From the IMG/VR virus record IMGVR_UViG_3300033145_000937, positions 1-29,034 of that record: a DNA stretch of 29,034 nucleotides; one strand, 5' to 3'. Position 1 is the stretch's first letter. Each line of letters starts with the position of its first letter. The notes beneath the pieces are model-generated. The model did no database searches. It saw only the letters and a program-made list of their open reading frames with translations, and was not told the origin of the DNA. The stretch comes from a virus. Position numbers and translations under genes: made by a program. Of this stretch, positions 6,730 through 14,265 are shown piece by piece.

Positions 6730-6953
6730 TCTTCCATTCCTTCAATCAGCCTCTGAGCCTTACCATGCAATACCCTTTTCTTTTTGGAAAACCTATCATA
6801 TTTTTTTTTCAATGAAATAAGATGATCCCCTGCTGTATCCATAGTAATACCATAACCTTTTAAAGTCTTAACAGATTTTTTTAAATCATTTTCAGCTATT
6901 GCTAGTTTCTTATCTAACTGAGCCATATTTTCTTTTAATTCTTCAAGGTTCAT
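6726..6953 (-). CDS. Short coiled-coil protein between SbcD and SbcC-C
   Basis: This is a 75-residue protein made almost entirely of heptad-like helix (LEELKENMAQLDKKLAIAEN, then LISLKKKYDRFSKKKRVLHG), with a short break around GYGITMDTAGD. It overlaps SbcD (6943-7866) by 11 bases upstream and the SbcC C-terminal half by 4 bases downstream. It most likely supplies part of the ascending coiled-coil arm of a split Rad50/SbcC, since the C-half has only a short coil. A one-base change would be needed to fuse it to SbcC-C, so it could also be an N-terminal extension separated by mutation. Function is inferred from position. Confidence 0.65.
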   Translation of the reverse strand: MNLEELKENMAQLDKKLAIAENDLKKSVKTLKGYGITMDTAGDHLISLKKKYDRFSKKKRVLHGKAQRLIEGMEE

Positions 6954-7866
6954 CTTCCATTACCTCAACTAAAAAATTTTTAACGTCAACGCTTGCGCTG
7001 CGTTTCTTCATAAGCTTTTGCAAAACATCTTTCACAGGCATTATCTTGTAATCTTGCTTTTGTATGAGTTTGGTAAATTTCCTTAGAATATCGACAGACA
7101 AGGAGTTGACTTTTTCTTTTCTTTTTATATGTCGCCTTGTCATTACTAACTTAGAGCTCTGATGGGGTATAATAACACGTTCTGAACGGCCTGACTTGCT
7201 GTTATAAACAAAGAAAGAAGGGGCATGACCTAAGTTATATTTATTGCTTTCCAATCTTAATATTGGTCCGGTGTTAATGACCGTTGTATCCTTCCCGTTA
7301 TAGATTGTTTGTGCATGGGTGTCGCCAACCAGAATTAAATCCCATCCTTTATTTTTTGAAACGAAATATGAAATTCCAGTGAAATCATGTTTTGGAAATA
7401 ATTCCTTGGTAGTAATCGGTGCATGGATAACAAGTATATTTATTTTCCAATTTGGCTTGGGCTTTGGTATAGCTTCCTTCCAGCTACAACCATATATACA
7501 AACATTATTATTTATAATCATAGGTATCTTATTACTCAATAATGTTATCAATCCTGATCTACTAAGAACCCCCAAGGTTGTTGGTGTAGTGTAAGGGTCA
7601 GCCCTCATATACAAGTCATGCTGTCCATATATCGTGTATATAGGAACTTTATATTTTTTTAATAGACAGCTCATTAAATGCAAAACATGCCAGTTGCGTG
7701 ACTCATTAAAAAAATCCCCTGCTTGCAGTATTAGAAGTTGATGTCGTTTTGCATACTTCAAAATAAAGGTAAACTTATTTTCAAAGACTTCCAATATTTC
7801 ATCTTTACGACCAACAGGATTTCTACTGGTTGCATGAATATCAGAAAGTAGTAAAACAGAAGTCAT
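6943..7866 (-). CDS. SbcD/Mre11-type metallophosphoesterase nuclease subunit
   Basis: The 307-residue protein has all metal-binding motifs of the Mre11/SbcD calcineurin-like nuclease: LSDIH (D9, H11), AGDFFNES (D51), IYGQHD (about 79-84), VIHAP and VGDTH. The length equals the catalytic core plus a short C-terminal extension (IMPVKDVLQKLMKKRSASVD) that could be the helical segment contacting the coiled-coil base of Rad50. It is encoded between the two halves of the SbcC-like ATPase. By analogy with T4 gp47 and SbcD it processes DNA ends and hairpins for recombination-dependent replication. It overlaps the downstream coiled-coil gene by 11 bases. Confidence 0.92.
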   Translation of the reverse strand: MTSVLLLSDIHATSRNPVGRKDEILEVFENKFTFILKYAKRHQLLILQAGDFFNESRNWHVLHLMSCLLKKYKVPIYTIYGQHDLYMRADPYTTPTTLGVLSRSGLITLLSNKIPMIINNNVCIYGCSWKEAIPKPKPNWKINILVIHAPITTKELFPKHDFTGISYFVSKNKGWDLILVGDTHAQTIYNGKDTTVINTGPILRLESNKYNLGHAPSFFVYNSKSGRSERVIIPHQSSKLVMTRRHIKRKEKVNSLSVDILRKFTKLIQKQDYKIMPVKDVLQKLMKKRSASVDVKNFLVEVMEDEP

Positions 7867-7873
7867 TTGTTTT

Positions 7874-8443
7874 TTATCTCTCTTTCTTATTAATTCTTAT
7901 TATTTTCCTTGTTAATTTATTAATATATGACACGTGGTCTAGTCTATTTATTATAATAAAATCTTTTGGATCGGCTGATTTTCTTTTACCATCTTGCAAT
8001 GCATTATGTAAAACCACATGGCAACTACAACACAAAGTCATTACTTCATTTGGCGCACACCTCTTTTTATCCAAGAATACATGATGGTTATCTAATTGCT
8101 TATAATGACCTTTACAATTTTTATTTTCACAGTAGTCTTTTCTTATATCTTTTTTGTACTCTCCATCACGCCATATATCACAATACTCATCATTAGGATT
8201 ACATTTTAAATTTGCTAAAGATCGTTTTAATATTGATTCTTTAGATTTTGTTTTGCCTTTACTTGCTAAAGACATATTTCTTTTAGCTTCTACAGACTTG
8301 GGTTTACGCATCTTTCTTTTAGTTTCTTCTGAACGTTTTTTATTTTCCCAAGTATGCCCAAGAATATATTTTTTGCCTGGGCTTGTAATGCCACCACAAC
8401 CACCCCTACACCTTCTACGTATTTTTCTTTTCTTATTTTTCAT
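7874..8443 (-). CDS. NUMOD3/HNH homing-type endonuclease, copy B
   Basis: At 189 residues this is one of the shorter paralogues. The N-terminus has RRRCRGGCGG and a GHT motif. There are three NUMOD3-like repeats (KKRSEETKRKM, KPKSVEAKRNM and a weaker KTKSKESILKR). The HNH region has DYCENKNCKGHYKQL, DNHHVFLDKKRCAPNE, CCSCHVVLH, and the tail ends SYINKLTRKIIRINKKER. It is inserted between SbcC-N and SbcD, starting 11 bases inside the end of SbcC-N. Its last codons (AAGAAAGAGAGATAA) provide the purine-rich site in front of SbcD. Confidence 0.9.
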   Translation of the reverse strand: MKNKKRKIRRRCRGGCGGITSPGKKYILGHTWENKKRSEETKRKMRKPKSVEAKRNMSLASKGKTKSKESILKRSLANLKCNPNDEYCDIWRDGEYKKDIRKDYCENKNCKGHYKQLDNHHVFLDKKRCAPNEVMTLCCSCHVVLHNALQDGKRKSADPKDFIIINRLDHVSYINKLTRKIIRINKKER

Positions 8444-9416
8444 AGTATTCTTTTTTTATTGCTCGTAATGTCTTCACACTAATTTTCCCAAAACACGTAG
8501 GGCATCTTTTCTCTTGTTTAATTATAGCAATATATTGCCTTATATATTTATTTTTTAAAATAGTATCACTCTTTATCTCTTCTTGTATATCTTGTGCCTC
8601 CAATATCAACCGTTCTTGTTGCTCAAGAGCCTCCATCCCTCGCTCAGCCTGTTCAATTTGTCTAACAAGGGTTTTTACCCTTAAATATTTTTTAAGAGCT
8701 TCAACCTCCTCTTGAGACTCTTCTATTTTTACCAATAAATCTTTAATCGTCCAGTATCTACTTTCTAGTTCTATTTCTTTTCCGTGAACACTTTCTAATT
8801 CAGCAATTATAGTATCGGCCTTATTCAAATCTTTTAAAGACTCAAGCTTCGCATCAAATTCTTCTATATCTATCTTGAGTCTTTTTTTCGATTCTTTTAA
8901 AACAGATAGTTTATCGGCAGCCTTTTTTATCCAAAGGATTATCTTATCAGCTTGTGTTATTTTACTGATTGCCTTGGCCACCTGTCCTCCGGAAGAAGTA
9001 ACCAAAAAATGAGGCTCTAACTGACCCGAAAAATTCAAATCGTTTAGGTTTAATTTTTCCTTTATGATATCAGGTATGGCATGGCCAGTTTTCCTAAACT
9101 TAAATGACTTCCTGCCATCTGCTATTTCCATTTTATATATAGATTTGCTTTTGGTATTAGAAAGGCTTATCTTTGATATATTGCCGGCATCATTAAAAGT
9201 AAGTTGCGTTTCGGTGGGGGTTTTTTTTTTATCAAAATCACTATGAAAATCAAAACCTTTTGGACGGTTAGTTACAACCTTTTGCACTGCCCTTATTATA
9301 GGAGTCTTACCAGCCAAGCTATCTCCTACAATTCCAGTAATGCCAGGAATAGGAGCTAGATTTATAATGGTGCTTCTATGGTTCTGAAAATTTTTTATCC
9401 TGATCTGTTTCAGCAT
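8433..9416 (-). CDS. Rad50/SbcC N-terminal half ending at the zinc hook
   Basis: This is a 327-residue protein. Residues 1-20 (MLKQIRIKNFQNHRSTIINL) are the typical SMC/Rad50 N-terminus, followed by Walker A GDSLAGKT at 31-38. A coiled coil begins near residue 175 (LSVLKESKKRLKIDIEEFDA) and runs to about 300. The last 25 residues hold a CPTC zinc-hook motif at 305-308. The protein stops there, so the descending coil and the Walker B lobe are missing and are supplied by separate genes (6726-6953 and 6115-6729). The hook would pair two such molecules through zinc. An HNH gene precedes it and repeats its first six residues. It partners with SbcD at 6943-7866. Confidence 0.88.
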   Translation of the reverse strand: MLKQIRIKNFQNHRSTIINLAPIPGITGIVGDSLAGKTPIIRAVQKVVTNRPKGFDFHSDFDKKKTPTETQLTFNDAGNISKISLSNTKSKSIYKMEIADGRKSFKFRKTGHAIPDIIKEKLNLNDLNFSGQLEPHFLVTSSGGQVAKAISKITQADKIILWIKKAADKLSVLKESKKRLKIDIEEFDAKLESLKDLNKADTIIAELESVHGKEIELESRYWTIKDLLVKIEESQEEVEALKKYLRVKTLVRQIEQAERGMEALEQQERLILEAQDIQEEIKSDTILKNKYIRQYIAIIKQEKRCPTCFGKISVKTLRAIKKEYYEK

Positions 9417-9417
9417 T

Positions 9418-10110
9418 TTATATCTTTTTCTCTATTCTAAATATTATTTTTCTTGATTTTTTATTAATATACGACACATAGTCTAGTCTATTTATTACTA
9501 TAAAATCTTTGGGATTTACTTTTTGTCTTTTACCATCTTCAAGCGCACGATGTAACCATACATGGCAACTTCTACATAAAGTTATTACATCATCTGGAGC
9601 ACATCTTTTTTTATCTAACCAAATATGGTGATTAACAAGTAATTTAGATATCTTTTTGCAATTAGCATTTTCGCAATAATCTTTTCTTATATCTTTTACA
9701 TATTCTTTATCTCTCCAAGTATCACAATATTCATCTTTAGGATGGGGTTTGATACTTGTTATAACCTTATTTTTTATATGCTCTTCAGATTTTGGCTTAC
9801 GCATCTTTCTTTTTGTTTCTTCAGACCTTGGCCCACACCCATAAGTATTGCCCATCATCTTTTTTATATGTTCCTCCGAAAGCTTTCTACCAGTCAATCC
9901 TAAAGATATATTCTTTTTATGTTCCTCAGATTTTGGCTTACCAATTGCTGCTAAAAACATATTTTTTCTTGCTTCCTCAGATGGTGGACCACGTTTTTTA
10001 CCTTTCCAATAATGCCCATGGACATATTTATTACCTGGCTCGGTAATTAGCTTACATTTTTCATCTGCACAACCACATCTTCTACGAATTTTCCTTATCT
10101 GCTTTAACAC
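9418..10110 (-). CDS. NUMOD3/HNH homing-type endonuclease, copy C (GTG start)
   Basis: At 230 residues this is the longest paralogue. It starts with GTG at 10110, and the ribosome site GAGGAG is in the end of the 58-residue gene upstream. Its first six residues, MLKQIR, are identical to the start of the following SbcC N-half, unlike the other copies. There are five NUMOD3-like repeats (GPPSEEARKNM, KPKSEEHKKNI, RKLSEEHIKKM, GPRSEETKRKM, KPKSEEHIKNK), then DYCENANCKKISKLL, VNHHIWLDKKRCAPDD, CRSCHVWLH, and the tail SYINKKSRKIIFRIEKKI. It has evidently captured the translation start of the SbcC gene. Confidence 0.9.
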   Translation of the reverse strand: MLKQIRKIRRRCGCADEKCKLITEPGNKYVHGHYWKGKKRGPPSEEARKNMFLAAIGKPKSEEHKKNISLGLTGRKLSEEHIKKMMGNTYGCGPRSEETKRKMRKPKSEEHIKNKVITSIKPHPKDEYCDTWRDKEYVKDIRKDYCENANCKKISKLLVNHHIWLDKKRCAPDDVITLCRSCHVWLHRALEDGKRQKVNPKDFIVINRLDYVSYINKKSRKIIFRIEKKI

Positions 10111-10116
10111 GCTACA

Positions 10117-10293
10117 TTACTCCTCTAACTCTTCATTAGTAGCAGGTCTAACACGGTCATGATATGAGAAATCAAAAGCTTGAGAGAACTTATCTGTAGA
10201 TAATCGAAAGTCGCCATTCTCACTAACATCCATTTCGACAATCTGCCCCACTGTAAAAAATTTACTCATTGGTTTGATAACTTTAACTTTCAT
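10117..10293 (-). CDS. Short protein of unknown function
   Basis: This is a 58-residue gene from an ATG at 10293 to TAA at 10117-10119. The product begins MKVKVIKPMSKFFTVGQIVE and ends RPATNEELEE; the middle reads like a small beta-strand domain with an NGDFRLSTDKF turn. It lies 7 bases after the stop of the H1-like gene and 7 bases before the GTG of HNH copy C. Its last codons (GAGGAG) are the ribosome site of that HNH gene, and were probably the site of SbcC-N before the HNH inserted. No family is recognised, and the ribosome site of this gene itself is weak. Confidence 0.6.
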   Translation of the reverse strand: MKVKVIKPMSKFFTVGQIVEMDVSENGDFRLSTDKFSQAFDFSYHDRVRPATNEELEE

Positions 10294-10299
10294 GACTTT

Positions 10300-10524
10300 T
10301 TATTTTCCTTTATTTTTTATTTCCTCTCTTTTCTTTTTACGGGTTAATATTTCCAGCCGTAGACTTCTTATTGCATGAGATATCTCCTGCAGTCTAAGTC
10401 TTACTCTTACACCGGCTGTCGCATTGCCTTTATCAAATTTTATTGCGTCTGGAATTATATCATCAAACTGCACTTGTAAATATTGAACAAGCTGATAAAT
10501 GTCAGGGTCTTTCTTCTTCGCCAT
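10300..10524 (-). CDS. Histone H1-like (Hc1-type) DNA-binding protein
   Basis: The preferred start is the ATG at 10524, which overlaps the stop of the FEN gene (TAATG) and has GGAGG 7 bases upstream, giving 74 residues. An upstream ATG at 10554 lies inside FEN and is unlikely. The sequence DKGNATAGVRVRLRLQEISH followed by AIRSLRLEIL, with a lysine-rich C-terminal end (RKKKREEIKNKGK), matches the short helical Hc1/histone-H1-like pattern (KGNK.AGTRARKAL.ELK....R.EI) found in bacteria and many phages. Such proteins bind DNA without clear specificity. Its position in the recombination block fits a DNA-organising role. Confidence 0.7.
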   Translation of the reverse strand: MAKKKDPDIYQLVQYLQVQFDDIIPDAIKFDKGNATAGVRVRLRLQEISHAIRSLRLEILTRKKKREEIKNKGK

Positions 10525-11474
10525 TACACTTCCTCCAAAAAATATTTCTTCCACTCTTTAAAATTATCTGTATTCAAAAAACTTTTAAAATGCAATTCAT
10601 CAAAAACTTTTAAAAATTTGTCTCTTCTAAATGTATTGCGTCGCAGTATCATTCTTGGCAATTCATCATCTCCATCTTTATACGGAAGCGTTACTAGAGG
10701 CAAGTTTCTTTTAATAATTTTCTGACCTTCTTTGCTTTCTATCCGATCTAAGATTTTTCCTTTATTTAATTTACCCAAAATATATTTCAATGCTTTTGAT
10801 GACGACTTCTTAGGGTCACTCGCACCAACAATTCCAGCCACACCATCTCCATCACAACCACCAATTGCCTTTGCAAAAGCCCACTGGTCGGGCGATACAC
10901 CAAACTCTTTTAAAAGGTGCTTTTCAGTAAAGAACTTCTTTTTCTGAGGACTCCATATATCGCAGTGGTTTAAGCATTGATACATATCATTATCGCTAGT
11001 AACCATAATAACACGGCTTTTAGTTTTTCTTAATTTCAATGCCCAATACGCAAGAACATCATCCCCTTCAAATCCATCTCTTATAAAATTATTTTCAAAT
11101 CCAAGAAAAGGAAGTACTCTTTCTGCCAATTCAGTTCTTTGCAAAGATACAGAACGATATGCTATTTCATCTTCTACAGTCTTGCTTTTATTTTTCTTGC
11201 GGTTTTCTTTGTACTGAGGGTAGGCCGTATATCTATGATTAATAGGAGAATCCCAACAAATAATAAATTTATTCGTTTGAAATTGTTTGGAGAGCGATAA
11301 GAGTTTACGTAAGAAGCCGTAAATAACCCCTGTCTCTTTACCATTATAAGACAAGTAGCCAACTGAATGCAATGCCGCATATGCAATTGCGCTACCGTCT
11401 ATTAAAAGCGTAACTGGTTTCTTAGTATCGTGGCTTTCTTGTTTTTTTATTTTGAGTTGGTTAAATATATTCAT
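10524..11474 (-). CDS. 5'-3' exonuclease / flap endonuclease (FEN, T5 D15-like)
   Basis: This is a 316-residue member of the PIN/FEN nuclease superfamily. The acidic residues of the two-metal site can be followed: LLIDGSA (about 23-29), FIICWDSP, YKENRK, DGFEGDDVLAYW (about 133-144), VTSDNDMYQ, and GGCDGDGVAGIVG (about 205-217), which is the helix-hairpin-helix region. This order is that of Pol I 5' nuclease domains and phage RNase H/FEN proteins that remove RNA primers and flaps. The ATG overlaps the stop of the deleted HNH remnant (11471-11599). It is encoded apart from a polymerase, as expected when the replicase is of DnaE type. Confidence 0.92.
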   Translation of the reverse strand: MNIFNQLKIKKQESHDTKKPVTLLIDGSAIAYAALHSVGYLSYNGKETGVIYGFLRKLLSLSKQFQTNKFIICWDSPINHRYTAYPQYKENRKKNKSKTVEDEIAYRSVSLQRTELAERVLPFLGFENNFIRDGFEGDDVLAYWALKLRKTKSRVIMVTSDNDMYQCLNHCDIWSPQKKKFFTEKHLLKEFGVSPDQWAFAKAIGGCDGDGVAGIVGASDPKKSSSKALKYILGKLNKGKILDRIESKEGQKIIKRNLPLVTLPYKDGDDELPRMILRRNTFRRDKFLKVFDELHFKSFLNTDNFKEWKKYFLEEV

Positions 11475-11599
11475 CTTTCTTTCACTAATTGTATTTTTAT
11501 TATTTTTCTTGTTGATTTATTAATATATTTATTGCCTGGCTCAGTAATACCACCACAACTACCCTTACATCTACATCTTCTACGGATTTTTCTAATCAT
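11471..11599 (-). pseudogene. Internally deleted NUMOD3/HNH gene (fossil homing endonuclease)
   Basis: This is a 42-codon open frame between RecA and FEN. Residues 1-26 (MIRKIRRRCRCKGSCGGITE, then PGNKYI) match the Cys-rich N-terminus of the intact HNH copies. The rest (NKSTRKIIKI) matches their extreme C-terminal tail. All NUMOD3 repeats and the nuclease domain, about 150 codons, are missing. The junction is at TATATTAAT, a short sequence present both in the N-terminal KYIN region and in the C-terminal SYIN region of intact copies, so deletion between microhomologies explains it. The frame stays open, and its end overlaps the FEN start, so it may persist as a translation coupler. Confidence 0.85.
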
Positions 11600-11600
11600 T

Positions 11601-12707
11601 TTAATATCTTTTCTTACGACGTTTAACATCTAAAGAAAATGCATCTTCTATTTTATTCCATTTTCCTTCTATTAATTTTTTGACTTCTTCTATTTCATTA
11701 TTTTTTTCTATATACCTTATAAACCTCTCTCTTGTCTTAAAAAATTTTCCTTTAAATCGGATTGCTTTCTTGCCCCATAAATAATCCACCATACTACCCA
11801 AATCATCAAGACCATAATCGTATAAAATATTAAAATCCGCTTCTCTAAACGGCTTTGCTACCTTACTTCTCTCAACCTTGACATGGCCTTTTATTCCAAA
11901 TACCTTTTTTTCTCCTAACTTGGTTTTTGTTAATTTTTCCTTTTCACGAATCCATGCTACTTGATGCGTGTAAAAATCTAATGCTTTGCCTCCAGCTCTA
12001 TAAGTCTTTTTACCAAAAGTAATTCCAATTTTAGTTCTTACTTGCGAAACTATAAATAAAGTAGAATCTTTATCATTCCTCTCTAATAGTGAACATACGT
12101 AAGCAAAAAAACTAGAAGTATACTTTTGCTTTTCAAGATTAAAGCTCCCTTCTATATCCTTATCGTCCTGTACACTTTTTGCAAATCGTGTATTGTCTGC
12201 CGTAGATTTTAACGCATCCCAACTATCAATAATATAAAGAAGGAACTCTCCTTTCCTTAATTCATTTAGTCTTTTAATATAATCACGACCCATTGCTTCT
12301 ATACTTTTATTTTTCTTCCAAATTACAGATTTTACAAAATCTTTTCCATACATTGCTTCAAGAGGAAAATCTATTATACCCTCAGAACTGGCATAAACAA
12401 TACTAACCTTTTTAACCCTTGGAAATATTCTTGATTTTACTTTCTTTACACGCTTGTAACACCAGAAAGCAAGCTCAAGAGCAAGAAGTGTTTTGCCACT
12501 GCTTCCATCGCCTACAATATTATCCACCCTTGCTCTTGACCAACCTCCATCCTTGCCCTTACCGCTAAGAGCAAGGTTTAACGTAGTACTTCCAGAAGAA
12601 AGAAAATCCACTGGAGGGGTCCCTCTTGCTTCAATACCAACAGACGACATTGCATCGTCAACCTTACTAGACGTTGAATTCTTGCTCCTACGTTTTATTT
12701 TTCTCAT
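11601..12707 (-). CDS. RecA/UvsX-family recombinase
   Basis: This is a 368-residue strand-exchange ATPase. Walker A is GDGSSGKT at residues 66-73, the Walker B strand is LLYIIDSWD (about 156-164), and the segment STLFIVSQVRTKIG followed by KKTYRAGGKALDFYTHQVAWI is the L1/L2 and core-end region of phage RecA/UvsX proteins. The linker VDFLSSGSTTLNLALSG is the usual start of the ATPase core. The N-terminus (MRKIKRRSKN) is unusually basic and resembles the start of the neighbouring HNH proteins. It works with the gp32-like SSB and the UvsY-like mediator encoded upstream in the same unit. Confidence 0.92.
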   Translation of the reverse strand: MRKIKRRSKNSTSSKVDDAMSSVGIEARGTPPVDFLSSGSTTLNLALSGKGKDGGWSRARVDNIVGDGSSGKTLLALELAFWCYKRVKKVKSRIFPRVKKVSIVYASSEGIIDFPLEAMYGKDFVKSVIWKKNKSIEAMGRDYIKRLNELRKGEFLLYIIDSWDALKSTADNTRFAKSVQDDKDIEGSFNLEKQKYTSSFFAYVCSLLERNDKDSTLFIVSQVRTKIGITFGKKTYRAGGKALDFYTHQVAWIREKEKLTKTKLGEKKVFGIKGHVKVERSKVAKPFREADFNILYDYGLDDLGSMVDYLWGKKAIRFKGKFFKTRERFIRYIEKNNEIEEVKKLIEGKWNKIEDAFSLDVKRRKKRY

Positions 12708-12735
12708 ATTTACTCGCTTTATTCTTTACCGAAAA

Positions 12736-14088
12736 TTAAAAAGGAATATCGTCAAACTTCTTCCCAAGTTCATCGGTGATCTTATCTTTAACATCATCTT
12801 CATCGTCTTTCCTTTTAATCTTTACCTTTAAATCATTTTCTTCGATGAAGTCTTTAAGCTCGTCCATATCATCAAGGTCTTCGAGCTCGTCAAGCAGGTC
12901 TTGCAATTGATTATCACCACCGCCCTTACCTCCAAGCTTCTTTACCAATGCCGCTTCTATCTTGGCCTTAACTTCGTCCTCATCATTTTTGACGTCTTTC
13001 CTTTTGACTTTTATATCCAAATCATTTTCTTCGACAAAATCTTTTAAGTCGTCTACACCTTCAAGGTCTTCAAGCTCGTCAAGTAAGTCCTGCAGATCAC
13101 TGTCATCACTACCCTTATCACTCCCAAGCTTGTCTTCAAGTTCTTCGATGATTTTTGCTTTAACATCATCTTCATCGTCTTTCCTTTTAATCTTTACCTT
13201 TAAATCATTTTCTTCGACAAAATCTTTTAACTCATCTATTTCATCGAGGTCTTCCAGTTCGTCAAGCAGGTCTTGCAATTCGTTATCATCACTGCCTTTA
13301 CCATGCCCTTTGCTCTTACTCGACTTGTCCGGACTATCTCCACCTTCATTAGCATCTGCAATTTCTTTATATGTAGGCCTATGCACATTTTCATCTAAAA
13401 CAATTACAGCATCGAGCAATTCTTCATCGATTTCATAATCCCTTTCGTCAAAACTATGGCCGATATATGATGGATAGTCCTCTTTGCTTTTTGCTGGTTC
13501 AATAGTGAAGGTAATCGACCGACCATTTATCGGGTCTGCGAAATTTATTAACTTGTCTTCGCCACCATGTCTAGATGGCTTCCTGGCAATGGCCAACACT
13601 TGCTTTTCAAAATAATGATATGAAATATCCCAAATTTGGATTCCCTTTTTCTCCTCACCTTTATCGTAACAAATAACATTATAAAGATTCCGTCTTTTGG
13701 GAAATAGTTTCTTCCATATTTCCTTGTCTACGCCCTTATCACGCAGTCGCTGTCTCTCTTCACATATAGGACAGGGCTTATTTTCCATTTCAGTTGGACA
13801 CAAATACATTACGTCATTTGGGCCAACTCTTGTATGCACCCACCCTTCAAAGGTATATGTTGGATCACCCTTCTTTACAAGTGGGTCGTACTTGCCAGCA
13901 TCGTAAGGAATAATATCAACAATATGTGCACCATCTTTAGGTCGCCAAAGAGGAACCGCAATTCCATCAGTAAGAATATTATTGAACTTTCCCTTACTCC
14001 TTTCTTGACCAAGCTTTACACGCTCCTGCAATTTCTTACTTTGTTTTTCTCTTTTCTTTCTGTTACTAGATAATGATTTTTTACCCAT
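12736..14088 (-). CDS. gp32-like single-stranded DNA-binding protein with C-terminal repeats
   Basis: This is a 450-residue protein. A basic N-terminal segment (residues 1-35) is followed by an OB-fold region with a putative zinc site, H85-C97-C106-C109 (VHTRVG, YLCP, PCPIC), whose spacing is close to the His-Cys3 site of T4 gp32. The region VPLWRPKDGAHIVDIIPYD is typical of phage SSBs. From residue 268 the protein has three tandem acidic repeats of about 60 residues, each with a QDLLDELEDL helix, a KDF(V/I)EENDL helix and a basic KIKRKD turn. These resemble SAP/HeH-type folds and replace the simple acidic tail of gp32. AAGGAGGAGG precedes the ATG, and the start overlaps the 58-residue membrane-protein gene. 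Confidence 0.88.
   Translation of the reverse strand: MGKKSLSSNRKKREKQSKKLQERVKLGQERSKGKFNNILTDGIAVPLWRPKDGAHIVDIIPYDAGKYDPLVKKGDPTYTFEGWVHTRVGPNDVMYLCPTEMENKPCPICEERQRLRDKGVDKEIWKKLFPKRRNLYNVICYDKGEEKKGIQIWDISYHYFEKQVLAIARKPSRHGGEDKLINFADPINGRSITFTIEPAKSKEDYPSYIGHSFDERDYEIDEELLDAVIVLDENVHRPTYKEIADANEGGDSPDKSSKSKGHGKGSDDNELQDLLDELEDLDEIDELKDFVEENDLKVKIKRKDDEDDVKAKIIEELEDKLGSDKGSDDSDLQDLLDELEDLEGVDDLKDFVEENDLDIKVKRKDVKNDEDEVKAKIEAALVKKLGGKGGGDNQLQDLLDELEDLDDMDELKDFIEENDLKVKIKRKDDEDDVKDKITDELGKKFDDIPF
12739..13287 (-). repeat. Three tandem ~180-bp coding repeats (SAP/HeH-like) in the SSB gene
   Basis: The repeats start at codons for residues 268, 329 and 392 of the SSB (about 13287, 13104 and 12915) and are about 61, 63 and 59 codons long. 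The conserved core is L-Q-D-L-L-D-E-L-E-D-L, then (D/E)LKDF(V/I)EENDL, a basic turn and a final K-A-K-I helix. DNA identity between copies is high enough to see by eye, which implies recent duplication and a site for unequal recombination or misassembly. A related unit occurs at the start of the gene at 28620-29034. Confidence 0.85.
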
Positions 14089-14264
14089 TAAACTACCTCC
14101 TCCTTTTTTGACTGTTTTTTATTTCCATTTTCTTTATTGCAATCGCCACATCCATGCATTGTTTGCCGCCATGACTTAGCGATAGCTAAACCTGCAATTC
14201 GAAAAAATAAATAAATTCCAAATAATCCAAGAACAAATATCAATAATATTTTTATGATTTCCAC
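14088..14264 (-). CDS. Small single-pass membrane protein, GTG start
   Basis: This is a 58-residue gene running from GTG at 14264, one base after the UvsY-like stop, to a TAA that overlaps the SSB ATG. The N-terminus is one hydrophobic segment (IIKILLIFVLGLFGIYLFF), followed by a helix, a GCGDC cysteine pair and a hydrophilic lysine-rich end. The last codons (AAGGAGGAGG) form the SSB ribosome site. Topology is probably N-out or a membrane anchor with a cytosolic tail by the positive-inside rule. Function is unknown; it might tether a replication component to the membrane, which is only a guess from its neighbours. Confidence 0.6.
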   Translation of the reverse strand: MEIIKILLIFVLGLFGIYLFFRIAGLAIAKSWRQTMHGCGDCNKENGNKKQSKKEEVV

Positions 14265-14265
14265 T

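Noticed and set aside
7874-8443. HNH copy B as part of an intron or intein that splits one SbcC gene
   Set aside because: The halves are also separated by a complete SbcD gene, the N-half has its own stop after the zinc hook, and no intein or group I/II intron motifs are visible at the junctions.
12739-13287. CRISPR-like repetition
   Set aside because: The repeats are about 180 bp, in frame, contiguous and coding within the SSB; there are no short repeats with unique spacers. No CRISPR array was seen in the window.
12962-13438. Plus-strand 158-residue serine-rich frame
   Set aside because: It is the antisense of the SSB repeats; its Ser/Ser-Phe composition is the complement of Asp/Glu/Lys codons, and it has no ribosome site.
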